Positions 1 through 12,199 are shown, counted from the stretch's first letter. The stretch is DNA of 64,000 nt from Burhinus oedicnemus (GCA_008921705.1 VFFE01007570.1:644-64643); one strand, 5' to 3'. Numbers and translations: made by a program. Notes: generated by a model from the letters alone, not told the origin.

Positions 1-4
1 TTTA

Positions 5-29
5 TTTTTTTTTTTTTTTTTTTTTTTTT
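5..29. repeat. Poly-T run (T25) at window edge
   Basis: Twenty-five consecutive T residues, preceded by TTTA. It could be a plain homopolymer or the poly-A tail of a minus-strand retrocopy. The sequence beside it shows no AATAAA within 30 bases on the minus strand and no coding similarity, so the simple-repeat reading is preferred. Confidence 0.9.
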
Positions 30-3000
30 ACATCAGGGAATAAGAGCAGAATGCAAAGAAGCTGTTTTAACAGATTGGAAATTATGAGCATTTTAAACTG
101 TGTAATAGGACTTTGTGCAACTACAACTAGCAGTCTTAACAGCTCAAACTCTCCCAGCTTTGAACACTGAAAATGCTGTTAAATTATTAAGCTTAGTCTC
201 CACTGGCAAGGACATTCAGTGTCTGAAACCTTACCAAACCTCAAGGCAGTTGACAGCAGATCATATAATGAACAGAACAAAGATAAATTAGGACTTTTTA
301 AAAAAAATATCATTCTTCAGTTCATCTCTCAAACTGAGAAATTTAAAAACAGCAGCTATGAAACTTGAGCCAAAATGAAAACTTTTTAAATTTCTCTTGT
401 AGAAGCAAATGATAACAATTATCACTTCAGGCTGAACGAAAACGTATCAAATGTATTTCAAGTATTTTAATCCCTCATGAAATGAAGTGCAAAGCACAGA
501 CAGCATTCAAAATGCAGGGAAGGAAGTAAAGAATGTAGTGCTTGTTTTATACAAAGGCTCAGTGGTTAAATATAAATTGAGCCAGAGGCAGACAGGGGGA
601 GAAAGATGGATGGACTGGAGGTCAGGGCATTCATCTGGGACTTATAATACCAGGGCACCAGTTCCTGCCCCAATAACCTTTTAGGTATGAAGACAAGTGG
701 CATTGACAGGAGCATCCTTATACTACACAGCCTGGTGTTTAGGCACTCCGGGGAAGTAAGAAATGTAGGTTCATATCCACTCTGGTTATGACAGGAATAA
801 GAACCGGGTTTCACATATTCGAGGATTGCTTTAATCTCTAGACTTTGGGAAAAACATGGGAACATGAGCAGTGATACTTCCTTCTCTGTCATGGTTTCAT
901 GCATGCAAACCACACGTTTTTCAGTATAACCTGTTCTGCTGGTTCAAAAGCGAAAATGTTAACTTTATGTATGGACTTTGCAAAATGGAAAATATTTATG
1001 GTTGTTGTAGACAGAAGCAGTGAAACTTTCAGACTGTGATAATGAAGAAACCTTGATGGTATGTACACCAGCTTCTGAGAGTCTGCTAAAAAGGAAAAAA
1101 AACCCAACAGGTGCAGGTGGGGGAAGATTATGCCAGTTGAATTTGGGCCTACTTTTAAAATATTGGATTTCTGCAAAATCAAGTGAGAAAATGTTTCATT
1201 CACACAGAAGAAAAATATGGTTTACCTAGTTTCCTGAGTGAGTGATGGAGACCCTACACCATATTACATCACATCTCCAACCCTGTCGAAAGCTTCCCCC
1301 CACTCAGCACCCTGTTCCTGCCGTGGGACCTCAGTGTGGTCTCCGTGAGCTGCCGCTGTTCCTCTTGGCTCTTTGCACTCATGACTGGGAATAACTTGGA
1401 GTAGCAGCTTAAAACACTGCCACTCGACTGCCAAGAAGCAGCCTGTGAATCTCAGTCATGTTGCATTTTCTACACTCACAGCTAGTCAAGGTCAAGATGT
1501 CCTAAATATTTACTGGAGATCACTGATGAATGGAGAGCTGTTCAGACATGCTGAATTGCAGATAGCTACTTTAACTGACTTAATTAGAACATGTTCAGTA
1601 TAAATGCTGCGTGAAGATGAATTTTGCTTCTGCTAGCAGCTAAGTGGTCTTTATCTAGAGGCTAAATAGGTTGGAAAAAAAATTAAGGTATGGACAAACT
1701 TCAAATAAATCATAAAAGGAAGGTGAATAAATGGAGAACTGAGTGCAAGATTGAAATACGTATGGTGTTTCGACAGTATACATATATACTGTGCACTCCT
1801 ATGGTAGTGTCAATTTTCCAGGTCAAGCGGAAAGAGTTATGAGAGAGTTTGACCCAGTTATTGCTGAGACCCTCTGAGGCAATTCAGTATTGGATTACTG
1901 CTAGTAAAGGGCATGCAGAACAAAATACAATCTTTCTGCTAATTGCTGTGAGCCTGCAAAAGCAATTTTTTTACCATAATAAAGAAAGCCAAGTGTTATT
2001 CAGGACTTTTGGATTCTACTCAAGAACTGTCACCAATAGCAGATGCCAGTAATAAATACAAACGCATTTCCAGAAATGCAATAAATATGGAGGTACACTC
2101 TGTTTTTCCCATCAGATCTATTTTAGAATAGGATGTATACTGTAAACAAAAGGAAATAGAGTATTTCAATGTTCTTCAAAGACACACCTGGATTTTATCA
2201 ATCAGTTTTAAATGTCTTTTTGTTGTTTCTTTTCCTCCCACTCACTCAGATAACACAAATCCCTGACAACAACACCCCCCACAGCCACCCCCACCCCCAA
2301 ATAAGCAGAGTGCCAAAAGGGGTACGGAGGATCTTTGTTCTGAATGGTGCTGCAATGGTTTCCTTTTGTTTCTTTGTAGAATACAGAAAGATGTATCCTT
2401 TGTTAGAGCAGCAGGGTGCCATTTCCCTGCATCCCTAAATTTTTATGGAGACCACTTCTGTCTTTTATGTTTTGTCACTGCAGGAGAAGCTGCCCTATCT
2501 GAGTTCTTCCTTCCAGAAAGAAAGGCACTGTGCCCTGTAGCAAATTATTACATGGGAAGATCCTGTTTTGAATGCAGACTTCCTCTTTTATGACAAATTA
2601 TTCCTGTCTACTCTACCAAGGACACAGAAATGCTGGAGAGACACTTGATAGTATTCGTCTCACCTAACCTGAGGCATCTGCCAGGTAGATGTCTCCAGCT
2701 GAGCTAGACTAGGGTTCCCTTCCTAGACTAATGGATAGAAACATGCATTTCTAGTTCGTGAGTCATCATCTGATCTGGTTTGGATGATTACCTTAGGACA
2801 AGATGAATCACAAGGGAGAAGGGCTCATTTCTCTCTGCTGATAAGGAAAAAGTGGGTAGGAGAATAGCTCTGGTGGATACATCTCCTTTGTAGATGCCTA
2901 CATTTAGGTGAGGTGGATTGAACCTTCTGAATCAGAAAGATCAGGAATTACTGTCTGGCACTAATTCCATAAAATATCAACGACAGCATACTTTCCTGAG

Positions 3001-4402
3001 ACCATTTAGACAGTTTGGCAGTGGTTGCTGAGGTTCTGTCAAAAATTTTCTGGCGGGGTAAGGCTCTGCTTTCTTTGTGAGTATTACTCCAAACAGAAGA
3101 AGAATTAACATACTAAACAACCTTCCAGGAAAAAAAAGGGTTATTTCTCTAGTGCTGTGGTTGATCTATTGTTTTGTGATTTTAAGGAAATCTTGAAGCT
3201 TAAATGCTGCAATGAAAACCTACAAGAATATTGCACCAATAAAAAACACACAAAAAAATTAATTTATGTAGCCTTATTCCCAAAAGTCTAGCTATACCTC
3301 TCGAATCATTAGTGCAGAAGAAAACATTACAATTTTTCCTTGCTCTGTCTTAAAGACTGTCATTTTTATGTAATTCTATTACTGGGTTCTACAAATTGCT
3401 GCTCCTTACTTTAAACACCAAGTTAATTAGAAGGCCTTGTAGCTTTTGTGAAAAATGCAGGATTAAAATATTGCAGGAGGTCCTGTGTCAGCTGCAAGGC
3501 ACCTGGGAATTTTGAATGAAACACGGTAATTCCGCCCACCTCACTGTTTAGACCAGCTAAGCTTCTGGGAAACAGCCACTTGACCAACTGAGGGCAGGTA
3601 CCAGCAGTGTTACTCAAGTATTAGCTGAGTATTAACCATCCATTAACAAAAAGGGTAAACCAGAACTGCATGACCAGCCAGCACTCAGAGAGATCAAGAG
3701 GGTGTGATCCAAACAGCACGATTCGAAAAGCTCTTTTCTACTCTCCGAACATATGCATGGAGGGAAATATCGCTCCTCGGTTCCCGTACCTCACTGGGGA
3801 AGGACTGTGAGACCACACGCAAACCTGGTGGCCCTGAAAACTGTATGGTCCAAGGAAAGAGTTCTAATTCAGCTTGCTATAACATAACATAATTTACTGA
3901 AGTAGTCACCATTCGGAGCACAGCATTTAGATTTGTGGCTCTCGGTAAATTCTGCAATGGCTGCAAAACTGAGCTGGGAGTAGGAAATGCAGGGATCTGT
4001 GAGAGCATATTAATGCAGAGGGGAAGTCAGTACTAGGGAAAACATGTTATTTCTAAATGTACAGCTTTCATGTACATTCAAGGACATCAAAGACTTATCT
4101 CTGATTCTGAAAACATTGGGATTAAAATAAGTGAGCTAAATTATTACTTTTGGTATTAATCGTAATAATACAAAAAAGGAGACAAATCCCTCTGTTCTAA
4201 ATTTATTGAGCTGTCTTTGAAAAGATGTTTGTGTGCTTAGTAAATCAAATGTATTCCATTTTCTCATCAATTTTGCTTCTGGTTTTTGCCCACTTGTTTT
4301 CTTTAAGAAAAATTCTGGCATTCGTATTTAAAATCATGTAGCTAACTGTATCCAGCTGATACAAATGCTTTTGATTTGCTTGTGATAAATTCACTGATGA
4401 TG

Positions 4403-4729
4403 TAGGACACCCAGATATTAGATGAGAAAACCATTTTCATTCTTTGTATAAAGAAGTTACCATACAAAGTATTTTTAATGAGGCATTGTCCGCCTGTAAA
4501 CAGACCCTTAGATGAAGCTTCATTAAAAGACACTGTAACAATTAAAGACCCTACTACACTAGAAGAACTTTGCAGAATTGTGAAGCTAATACTGAAAGAC
4601 AGTGAAACTGAAGTTTCAGTCCCATACGTAGCCCTAACTGTTATTAACCCCAGGGAGCCTGTCCCTCAAAAACTCCTCCCAGCGAACCATCCTTGGCCAA
4701 CCAAATGCAACACCTCTTCCAAGTGACAA
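4403..4729 (+). other. Anonymous open frame, about 108 codons
   Basis: This frame stays open from just after a TAG at about 4400 to a TGA at 4724-4726. The first ATG is at 4478, giving 82 codons. The predicted peptide is compositionally protein-like, with alternating charged and hydrophobic residues in the middle (for example TTLEELCRIVKLILKDSE). I do not recognise a family. There is no obvious promoter, Kozak context, splice acceptor or poly-A signal. It may be a chance open frame, a fossil of a transposon or gene, or an exon. Confidence in real coding is low. Confidence 0.15.
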
Positions 4730-6610
4730 GTGCCTACCACAAAATGCCATCTCCCCCAATTTAAATGAAGAGGTACAGGCTGCTTTGTACCAGACAAATA
4801 TGGGATACTAGCCGAGCACAAGGGTATCTCCGTTTCTACATGACGCTTGTTGACAGTGCAGCTCTTCTCCTGTTTTGGCTGTTGCATGTACGTTCAGAGC
4901 CCCCCTTCCAACACACATGCATTCAACTCACCTCTGTTTAATCCTTCCACATATCCCCTTCCCCCTCCCTCATCCACTTCCTGAAAAACCTTAAATATAT
5001 ACTCTGAGCCTGTGAACTCTGATACTACGCCTCCGTCACTCACTCATATAAGTTAAATGAAGTATGAATAGAAGGTAAGTGGGAGGTAATAGGATGGAAT
5101 TAATGTCGTTTTGGAGGATTTTGATTTCCAGGCATCAGGCCTGTGTTTCAGTCTCTAATGCCCTGAAAATAAGAGGTCCTGGGTGGACACAAATGTTATG
5201 TTACTGCTTAAGACAAAGACAGCAGGAAGACATATTACTATTAAATGCTTTATCGATTCATTTAATAGATAAAACAATTCAACTGTTTCTCAGTTCTGAA
5301 AAAGCCATACAACACATCCCATCTGATCCTGATTTATTGGTATTCATCCTTCCCAATATGTGTGGAGTCCTTTTGGCAGGGGCTGGCGTTCTCTCATCTG
5401 TTGTATCCTGATACACATCTGCTCACAAGTGTCACATGTAGGTCAGGCACAGCCAGAGCCACAGACAAATGGTACGAAGGCAGATGGTTACCCACTGCAT
5501 TCTGGGCAAGATTTTGGCTGAACAAGGTAATCACTTGCTCTCCTTTCAAACATATTCCTCATTTCTCTAAAGTTTTTTCCAACTTTTTTTTAAAAAATTG
5601 TGGTAAAATCTGGACAAGGAAGATTTTCTCTACTGCATGCTGCAACTTATCATTGCCAACAACCTTTGTTATTTGCCAGAGCTTTAGCAGCATCATATAA
5701 TTTAGCTATAAATTGTTCACATATCGCTCTTCAGAGAGGTCATAAAGGGGGCTATTTTTTGATAAAGAAGAATTGGATGGAACCCTTCCACCCTGATCTC
5801 TAGTGTAAATGTTAAACCCATCACTCACACCTAATCCAAAATTAATAACATAGTCTAGCAATACCACTGCTGGAGTTTGCCTCTCTGTTGCTTCCCATAT
5901 TTTATTATCTTGACAACTTTTTTTCACAGCAACAGAAGAGTTTACCCCAAAACATCGGGTCATGCTTCTATTTTTAAATGCAGAACAAGAGTTGTGGCTA
6001 AATGTACTAATTTGAAATTACTCAATAACCTGAATATGAAGGTAGTTTTATTTCAATTAGGCTGCTGCTTGAGGTTTTGGTATTTTGGGATTTATTTTCA
6101 GTGTCTACGTGATATGTTTAACAATATTAACGATGAGCTGATAATTATATCTTGGGCTATTGTGTGATTTCTAAAATGTGATGGGTGTTTACCCTGTAAA
6201 TCTTGAGTACAATTCTGCATCAACTAGCGATTATTTAGCTTCATGAAAGGCTACTACAATTAAATGATCAATCATATGTGAAGATTAATGCTAGTTTCAT
6301 GGTCATTGTCCTTTTCTCCAGAGTCATCTATGCTAAATGAATAAACTGGTAGAAAATAATTTCCCCTCACCCCTTATAAAACTCACTTCAATTTTGTTGA
6401 GATGTGATGTGCTATTGAAATAATATTTCAGATGAATATTTATAGGCATTTCCGTTCTGTACACATACATTGATTGGGTTCATCTGCACTGTGCAGACAC
6501 GCACATTTCTTGTTGGCTAATGATAATAGTAGTTATAATAGCAATACTAATACTGCTCTTCTCTGTAAGACATGTTAATATCTCTGGGTGAAAAGTGCCA
6601 TAGAAGAAGT

Positions 6611-6728
6611 AGGTAATATATAGTTACATCATATATATTACATCATATAGGTTACTATGCTGTTATATGATGTAATAACATCATATAAAACAATGTTGTA
6701 AACACTTTTTATATGGTGTTATTACAAC
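6611..6728. repeat. AT-rich cluster of direct and inverted repeats
   Basis: ACATCATATA occurs three times (6626-6635, 6640-6649, 6678-6687), and its reverse complement occurs once (6664-6673). The last two form a perfect 11-bp stem, TTATATGATGT (6663-6673) against 6678-6688, with a 4-base loop. A second imperfect stem follows: GTTGTAAACAC (6695-6705) pairs with 6716-6728 with a 2-base bulge. This can extrude as a cruciform. It could be the remnant of a small inverted-repeat transposon, but no terminal repeats or target duplication were found. Confidence 0.7.
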
Positions 6729-7852
6729 AATAGCAATATCTTATTTCAATAATTTTTCAAAATTTGGCCTTCTTAATACAGTAATAATCTGAATATTTTT
6801 TGCACTTTCTTTGGTTTAAATGCATAGAGCCCGAAATGTGCAGAGAAGTCAGATTTATATGAGAAGATGCCATTATTTACACGTCCATTTCTTTTCCCAT
6901 TCAGAGCATGAGTGCACATGATTGGACTCAAGCCTTAGATTTTCAGATTTCAAAGCCATGTGATGACAGTAGGTACAGTTCAGCCAAAATTCATACTTAC
7001 TTCGTTGCCATTTTGCCTATGTAACATGTGCAGTACCTGTGCCCCGCACTAGTTCCAGTTACTTTGATGTGATGGATATTATCTGCAACTTTTGCACTGC
7101 TACTAGGTTTCAGGAGATGTGCTATTTAATTGGCATGATTAGGACTCCATCTGATTGTATTACTCAAGAAAAGCCATCCTCCTACTTAACATCAGTACAC
7201 AGCTACCCACCCCTTTAAAAAAAAGTCTTCTCCAGTGAAGTATCCCAAATTGGTAAACACTAGTTGAAAAGATGCCCATCTGCTCTATGAATGCCCCTGC
7301 TAACAGTCAGTATTTGTAAATACTGCAAATGGTATTTTTAATATGTTGCAATCACATTGTGAAATCAGTTATTTTGTGAAATGGTTGTTTTCTAATATGA
7401 CTGCAACACATACATAATTGGACTCTCTCAGAGGAGACAAACTGACAGGACACATACTGAGAAAACTGAAAGGTCTGTGTACGACTCCAGATTTCCTGGT
7501 GAACTAAAATGATTGAAAAAGTGTTCTTTTTTCTTTCTTTTGGCAGTTTATTCAGAATGATGAGACATTTGCTATCCAAAGCCAAATGGCTTCTGCTTAA
7601 CGATGGCAGAAACACAGGAAAAAAGTATTTGCCTCATTGAAGCCTACAGGATTTTTTCAATGGGTGAGAAATCAGTCAGGAATTTCTGAGGGGCACAGAG
7701 GATCACAGGTTACAGAGGAGTGGAAACTATGCTCGGGATGACCAGACATTGCATGTGCACTTATGGAATAAAGCATGAAGAAATTCAGTGCCATGTGGGA
7801 ACCTTTGCAAGGTTCAAGAGCAAGGAGACAATATATAAAGGACACATGTGCA

Positions 7853-8564
7853 CAGATTGAGAGCAACCCTGAGGAGAGGGAGTTGGGGGTGTTGGTGGAT
7901 GAGAAGCTCAACATGAGTCAGCAATATGCACTTGCAGCCCAGAAGGCCAACCGCATCCTGGGCTGCATCAAAAGAAGCGTGGCCAGCAGGTCGAGGGAGG
8001 AGATTCTGCCCCTCTACTCCGCTCTGGTGAGACCCCACCTGGAGTACTGTGTCCAGCTCTGGAGCCCCCAGCATAAGAAGGACATGGACCTGTTGGAGCG
8101 GATCCAGAGGAGGGCCACGAAGATGGTCAGAGGGTTAGAGCACCTCTCCTATGAAGACAGGCTGAGAGAGTTGGGGTTGTTCAGCCTGGAGAAGAGAAGG
8201 CTCCGGGGACACCTTATAGCAGCTTTCTGTATCTGAAAGGGGCCTACAAGAAAGCTGGAGAGAGACTTCTTATAAGGGCATGGAGTGATAGGATGAGGGT
8301 TAATGGCTTCAAACTGGAAGAGGATAGATTCAGATTAGATCTCAGGAAGAACTTTTTCACTCTGAGAGTGGTGAGGCACTGGAGCAGGTTGCCCAGGGAA
8401 GCTGCGGAGGCCCCATTCCTGGAAGTGTTCAAGGCCAGGCTGGATGGGGCTTTGAGCAATCTAGTCTAGTGGGAGGTGTCCTTGCCCATGGCAGGGGGGT
8501 TGGAACTACATGATCTTTAAGGTCCCTTGCAAACTAAACTATTCTATGATTCTAGGATTCTATG
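7853..8564 (+). mobile_element. 5'-truncated CR1 LINE (ORF2 C-terminus and 3' end)
   Basis: This is the 3' part of a chicken repeat 1 non-LTR retrotransposon in plus orientation. ORF2 encodes an endonuclease and reverse transcriptase that copy element RNA into the genome; only the region after the catalytic core remains. An open frame to 8236 contains the typical CR1 strings [15 protein letters not shown] and [17 protein letters not shown]. Near 8230 one base is missing relative to the usual CR1 pattern, which shifts the frame. The continuing frame stays open to the expected TAG at 8467-8469. The 3' UTR has the usual 'lead to ATGATCTTTAAGGTCCC' ending and three 8-base terminal units (8541-8564). 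Sequence from about 7780 to 7852 may be diverged CR1. It is a dead fossil, but fairly little decayed. Confidence 0.95.
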
Positions 8565-8565
8565 A

Positions 8566-9165
8566 ACGGAGCAAAAAAGCACAGAAATTATCTGTTTTCC
8601 ACCTAGCTGGAAAACAGGGAAATTATTTTATCCTTTTTTTCACTGTGTTTTTGTGCGAATGCCTGTACGTTCTGCACGCAGCAGATGCACAAAGGCAATT
8701 GCATGCCAGGTGTATGTGTATGACTCCAACGTCCTGACTTACCAGCTGTCCAGACTGAGGACCTGGCTGGAAGGCGCCATCGGGTCCGTTTAGGTGTTAG
8801 GTGCTGGGGTCTCATCCTGACACAGCACCAATGTGTTGTCAAAGGCACTCCTCCGTCCTTCCATTTGGATGCAGACGGATTTCACTTTTTCATCAACTTG
8901 TGGGGAGTGCTGCTATCTAAGCAAGTTGCCAGTTAACTGGTGTTTCCCTGGGACAGATTGCAATCCTGCCCATTCTCTTGGGACTCAGAAGGATTCTCCA
9001 GGAAGAACAGATCCCATTTACAATTTTGTCCAATGACAAAAAGAGGGCAGTGGGCTTTCTGTGCCTGAGGTCTGAGGATATGCTAACTGGGGACAGCAGG
9101 ACACTGCATCAGACCTGCTGTGGACTCACAGGAAAAGTTGGGGCAAAGTAACAGTTCACTAAATT
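8566..9165. other. Non-coding sequence after CR1
   Basis: No gene or repeat is recognised between the CR1 terminus and the SINE-like tail. Short open frames occur on both strands without recognisable content. Confidence 0.5.
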
Positions 9166-9174
9166 GTTAGTGCT

Positions 9175-9292
9175 TCCACTTCCAAAGATGAGCAAAAGAT
9201 TAACAACTGTGTTTGTGAAGTGCTTTGAAATCTATAGATTAATTTCGTGTGCCTAAACTCATGTGCAGTGCTAAAGACTATTATTGTCTTCT
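9175..9292 (+). mobile_element. Possible SINE or LINE tail (MIR-like)
   Basis: The phrase GTGAAGTGCTTTGAAATC, followed some 45 bases later by GTGCTAAAGACTATTATTG, resembles the 3' part of ancient amniote SINEs of the MIR/CORE type, which carry an 'aagtgctttgagatcct...agtattatta' ending. The copy is short and diverged, and no full element can be delimited. Confidence 0.35.
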
Positions 9293-9697
9293 GAAATTAG
9301 AAACACCTTCCAAACAATTTCAAACCCTTCTCCCACATAGTCAAATAAAGGAAATTAATCTTGTCCACAATTAACTTTCTATTCTCATTTCTCAAACTGC
9401 TCCGTCTGCTACTTCATCTGACCTGTTCCTACACTTCACTGATCAAATGCAGCTGCGAGCTTATCCATCATCTTACAGCATAATGAAGTGTAAACATTTT
9501 CTGCATCAATCTATCATGTGAGCCATAATTTGGAGTTCAAAAGATTGCATCCAAGACTATTTTAAGCTTTAATCACAACCATGCTGAATGACAGGCTACT
9601 TGCCTTTAGCAAATATGTTTGCCCCTTGCTGCTGGACACTCTCAAGGAGTCCAGAAATTCTGTAATTTGAATAAATACCTGGAAGCGACCAGAATTT

Positions 9698-9766
9698 AAA
9701 AACAAAACAAAACAAACAACAACCAAAAAAAAAACAAACACAAAAAACAAAACAACAAAACAAAAT
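9698..9766. repeat. A-rich (AAAAC)-type low-complexity tract
   Basis: About 69 bases almost entirely of A interrupted by single C residues, with AAAAC, AAC and AAAC units. The minus-strand open frames across it encode runs of F, V and C and are artefacts of composition. It could be a decayed poly-A tail, but no retrocopy is recognisable on its left side. Confidence 0.85.
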
Positions 9767-10365
9767 TGTTTTTCCAACGTGACCTTGTTTAATAGCTACC
9801 CTTAACGTCTGGATTGCTATTTGAGGTGAGTACAAGGGAAAACATGATAGCAAAATGATCTCATTGACCAGAAAGCAGATGCTGGAAGCAGAGATGCAAG
9901 ACCAAAGATGATTATACCAGGGGTATTGCCTGTATCCTTCAATTTTGCCTCATATAGCCCATTGTTACATAAAGACTATTTTAAAACATCCTGCAAAAAA
10001 GCAATCATACGCCATTTCATGTATAGTGCTGAAGTAATCAAGCAGCAATATAGCACTGGTACACTAAAGCCAAAACCCAACATCATTGGTTTTCAATACT
10101 GTTGTCAGATAATATTAATAGTAACTGACTCTAGCATCTGGTCCTCAGGAAGGAAAAACGATCTTTCTCCAATAGTCCTCACACCCATAGTGTGTAATAT
10201 TAAATTCAGAATGGCCAAATTATAAAATGTGTTACAAACAGCAAGGGGCAGGGTGGACACTGAGGAATGCAGGGAAAGCAAGAGGAGGACAAAGGAAAGC
10301 ACAGGTCCAGCAGCTCGCAAGAGAGAAGGGCAACAGTGGCCAAAGTATTCAACAGCCTCAGTAAT

Positions 10366-10895
10366 CACAAAACGAGGTCGATTAGGACTAGATACTTATC
10401 ACAATTTTAATAAGGGAATAGAAATGCTGGATCAACTTGCAAAAGAGGAGACTAAACAACATTTAGATAAGTAGAATTATTCAAACTGGTAACACCCAGT
10501 GAAACATACTGGAGAACTCGCAGAGCTTGCTGAAGCAATTTCTAATTCTCTAACAATTATCCTCAAGAGCTTATGGGATGTCTCAGAGAAGTGTAGAATG
10601 GCAAATACGGCACATGTTTATAAAAGGTGGGGAAGAGTCTGAGGAGCTAGAGCTCAGGGAATGTAACTTTGGTGCTTAGAGCAAATTATTAAGCAAACGC
10701 CACCAAAGCACCTAAAGGGTAATACAATGATTGAAAACCAGCAATTGTGGGGTTATCAAGAAGAATCATGTCAAACCAATCTAATTTCAGCCTTTGACTA
10801 AATAATTGGCCTAGGGGATAACAACAAACATGATTTGCTTTGACTTTCATATGGCTTTTCACACTGCTCTTCGTGGCATTCCCCTAAGCAAAAAT
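10366..10895 (+). mobile_element. Ancient CR1/L3-like LINE fragment, RT region
   Basis: This is a heavily diverged part of a non-LTR retrotransposon ORF2. Recognisable landmarks in order are: a segment like 'gaaataCTGGAGAACT...GCTTGCTGAAGCAATTTCT' near 10505-10545; GAGCAAATTATTAAGCAAAC near 10680, which reads EQIIKQ; ATCATGTCAAACCAATCTAA near 10766, which reads SCQTNL; and GACTTTCATATGGCTTTTCA near 10842, matching the RT motif A region (DF..AF). Many stops and frameshifts are present. The first ~65 bases are the least certain. Order and spacing match the downstream pieces at 11440-12190, so all derive from one insertion. Confidence 0.65.
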
Positions 10896-10899
10896 GAAG

Positions 10900-11335
10900 A
10901 TAGGTAGGACAGGATTCAGCTTCAGATTTGTGCACAGAAACATCTCGTTTACCATGTAGGTGTCTACATGTAACCTAACCATCTAAGCTTCCTTTGTAGG
11001 GAGGAGATCTAGGGCTCAATGCAGTTGCCCACATAAAGGCGTCTAGTATTATCTGAGGTGCCTCCTGGCTGACCTTCAGCTACCACTTCAAAGGGCAGTG
11101 GACCTCCCATAGGTCCTATGTCAGATCTGCCAGCTCTGTATGGCTGCCCTGAGGGCATCACTGTACACCTACTTCTGGACAGAGCCATTAAGCAATACAA
11201 CGAAGGGAGCCTGGAGACAAATTCACCTTACCACTCACTGCCCACCTGAGGATGAGCAGAACAGCTCTCCAGGCTCCACCCACGGTAACAGCAGCTTAGA
11301 CACCTAGCTCATAGGTAGATGCATACACTGAGGGA
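10900..11335. mobile_element. Unclassified insert inside the ancient LINE
   Basis: The LINE reads up to about 10895 and resumes after about 11340. The ~430 bp between have no LINE character and are GC-richer than the flanks. They contain near-symmetrical phrases such as GTAGGTGTCTACATG near 10955 and TAGACACCTAGCTCATAGG near 11297 that suggest an inverted-repeat DNA element. No clean terminal repeats or target-site duplication were located, so both the class and the limits are inference. Confidence 0.35.
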
Positions 11336-11439
11336 AAACACGCTTAGACTTTGGGTTTTTTAGTCGAACTGAGTTGTATGTCAAATAATGTTTGGTGGGG
11401 ATTTAGCTTAGGTTTGGTCATGTTAAGCAACTTGTAGGA

Positions 11440-12190
11440 TAGAATAGAAAACACTTTTTCCACCATTCATAGGTGACAGCAAGCTGGTAAGGGGTGCAAG
11501 TACTTTGGAGGAGAGGGATAACTTTTTAAATGATTTTGACAAGCTGGAGAAGTGATCCAAGGTCTGCAGGGTGTTCAGTAAAAGGAAATGCAAAAAGCTT
11601 CCTGCCAAAAGTCATAAGATGTGAATACAGAAATCCATAATGGAGAGCTAACGGTAAGTCACCAGTAGAGTAGAAAATAATTCGTCAATTACTGTGATTC
11701 ACAAGCTAAAAATGTGTGTGTGATGGTTCTGCAGAAAAGACAACTCCCATTCTTGGATTTACTGGCAGGAATGTCATGTGCAAGACACCAGAAGTATTTA
11801 ACATGCTCTGATCCATAATGATAAGGTCCTCACTAGAGTGTTACTCTACCCAGGGCCGATAACCACACTTTAAAGAAAGATATGACAAGCTGCAGAGAGA
11901 CTAGAGAAGAAAAATAAGTATGACAGGAGAGTGACAAAATATTATTTCTGCATAATTTCATGGATTTTGCTGTGCTTACTGTGAGGAAGATTGGGGGATA
12001 GGGGTGTGGGGAGGGTAGGAACCCATGCCAGTCCCCCAGTTCATCAGAGGTTATAGCAAGAAGGAGGGAGGTCAAACTTCCCCTGTCTGCTAAAGGCAGG
12101 ACAAAAGATAATTGGCCTGATTTGCATCAGTGAGATGTGTTTAAATCCTGGAGCCTCTTTTACGGGAGATTTTTAGGAACAGGTTCAACA
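11440..12190 (+). mobile_element. Ancient CR1/L3-like LINE fragment, downstream part
   Basis: This continues the element starting at 10366. Near 11472 GACAGCAAGCTGG corresponds to the ADDTKLG reverse-transcriptase motif with one aspartate position degraded. GATTTTGACAAGCTGGAGAA follows near 11534. Around 11770-11930 the string AGGAATGTCATGTGCAAGAC and the TTAAAGAAAGATATGACAAG segment match the post-RT region (RSVVSKT..., KKDMDKL). The last part (about 12070-12190) resembles the 'gggagattt..ggtt' 3' coding region but weakly. Multiple frame breaks make it non-functional. Confidence 0.55.
11993..12015 (+). other. Putative G-quadruplex motif
   Basis: Four G-runs of at least three (GGGGG, GGGG, GGGG, GGG) are separated by loops ATA, TGT and A. 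This is a canonical intramolecular quadruplex pattern with very short loops. It lies in the decayed LINE and is not a regular part of such elements. Confidence 0.75.
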
Positions 12191-12199
12191 AAAAGGGAA

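Larger units (their letters stand above)
1..7852. other. Non-coding, AT-rich unique sequence
   Basis: No gene is recognised. Open reading frames here are short (mostly under 115 codons), overlap on both strands and show no known domain. The stretch contains the poly-T run at the left edge, an anonymous open frame at 4403-4726 and an AT-rich hairpin cluster at 6611-6728, each listed separately. The segment around 2640-2930 includes a phrase (GATGCCTACATTTAGG) resembling one inside the insert at 10900-11335, so a diverged interspersed repeat may lie here. I cannot classify it. Confidence 0.6.

Noticed and set aside
1..30. Poly-T as the tail of a minus-strand processed pseudogene
   Set aside because: No AATAAA at the expected distance on the minus strand and no coding similarity beside it.
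2275..2298. C-rich run as a minus-strand quadruplex
   Set aside because: Only three runs of C (6, 5 and 5) are present, and a fourth run within loop distance is lacking.
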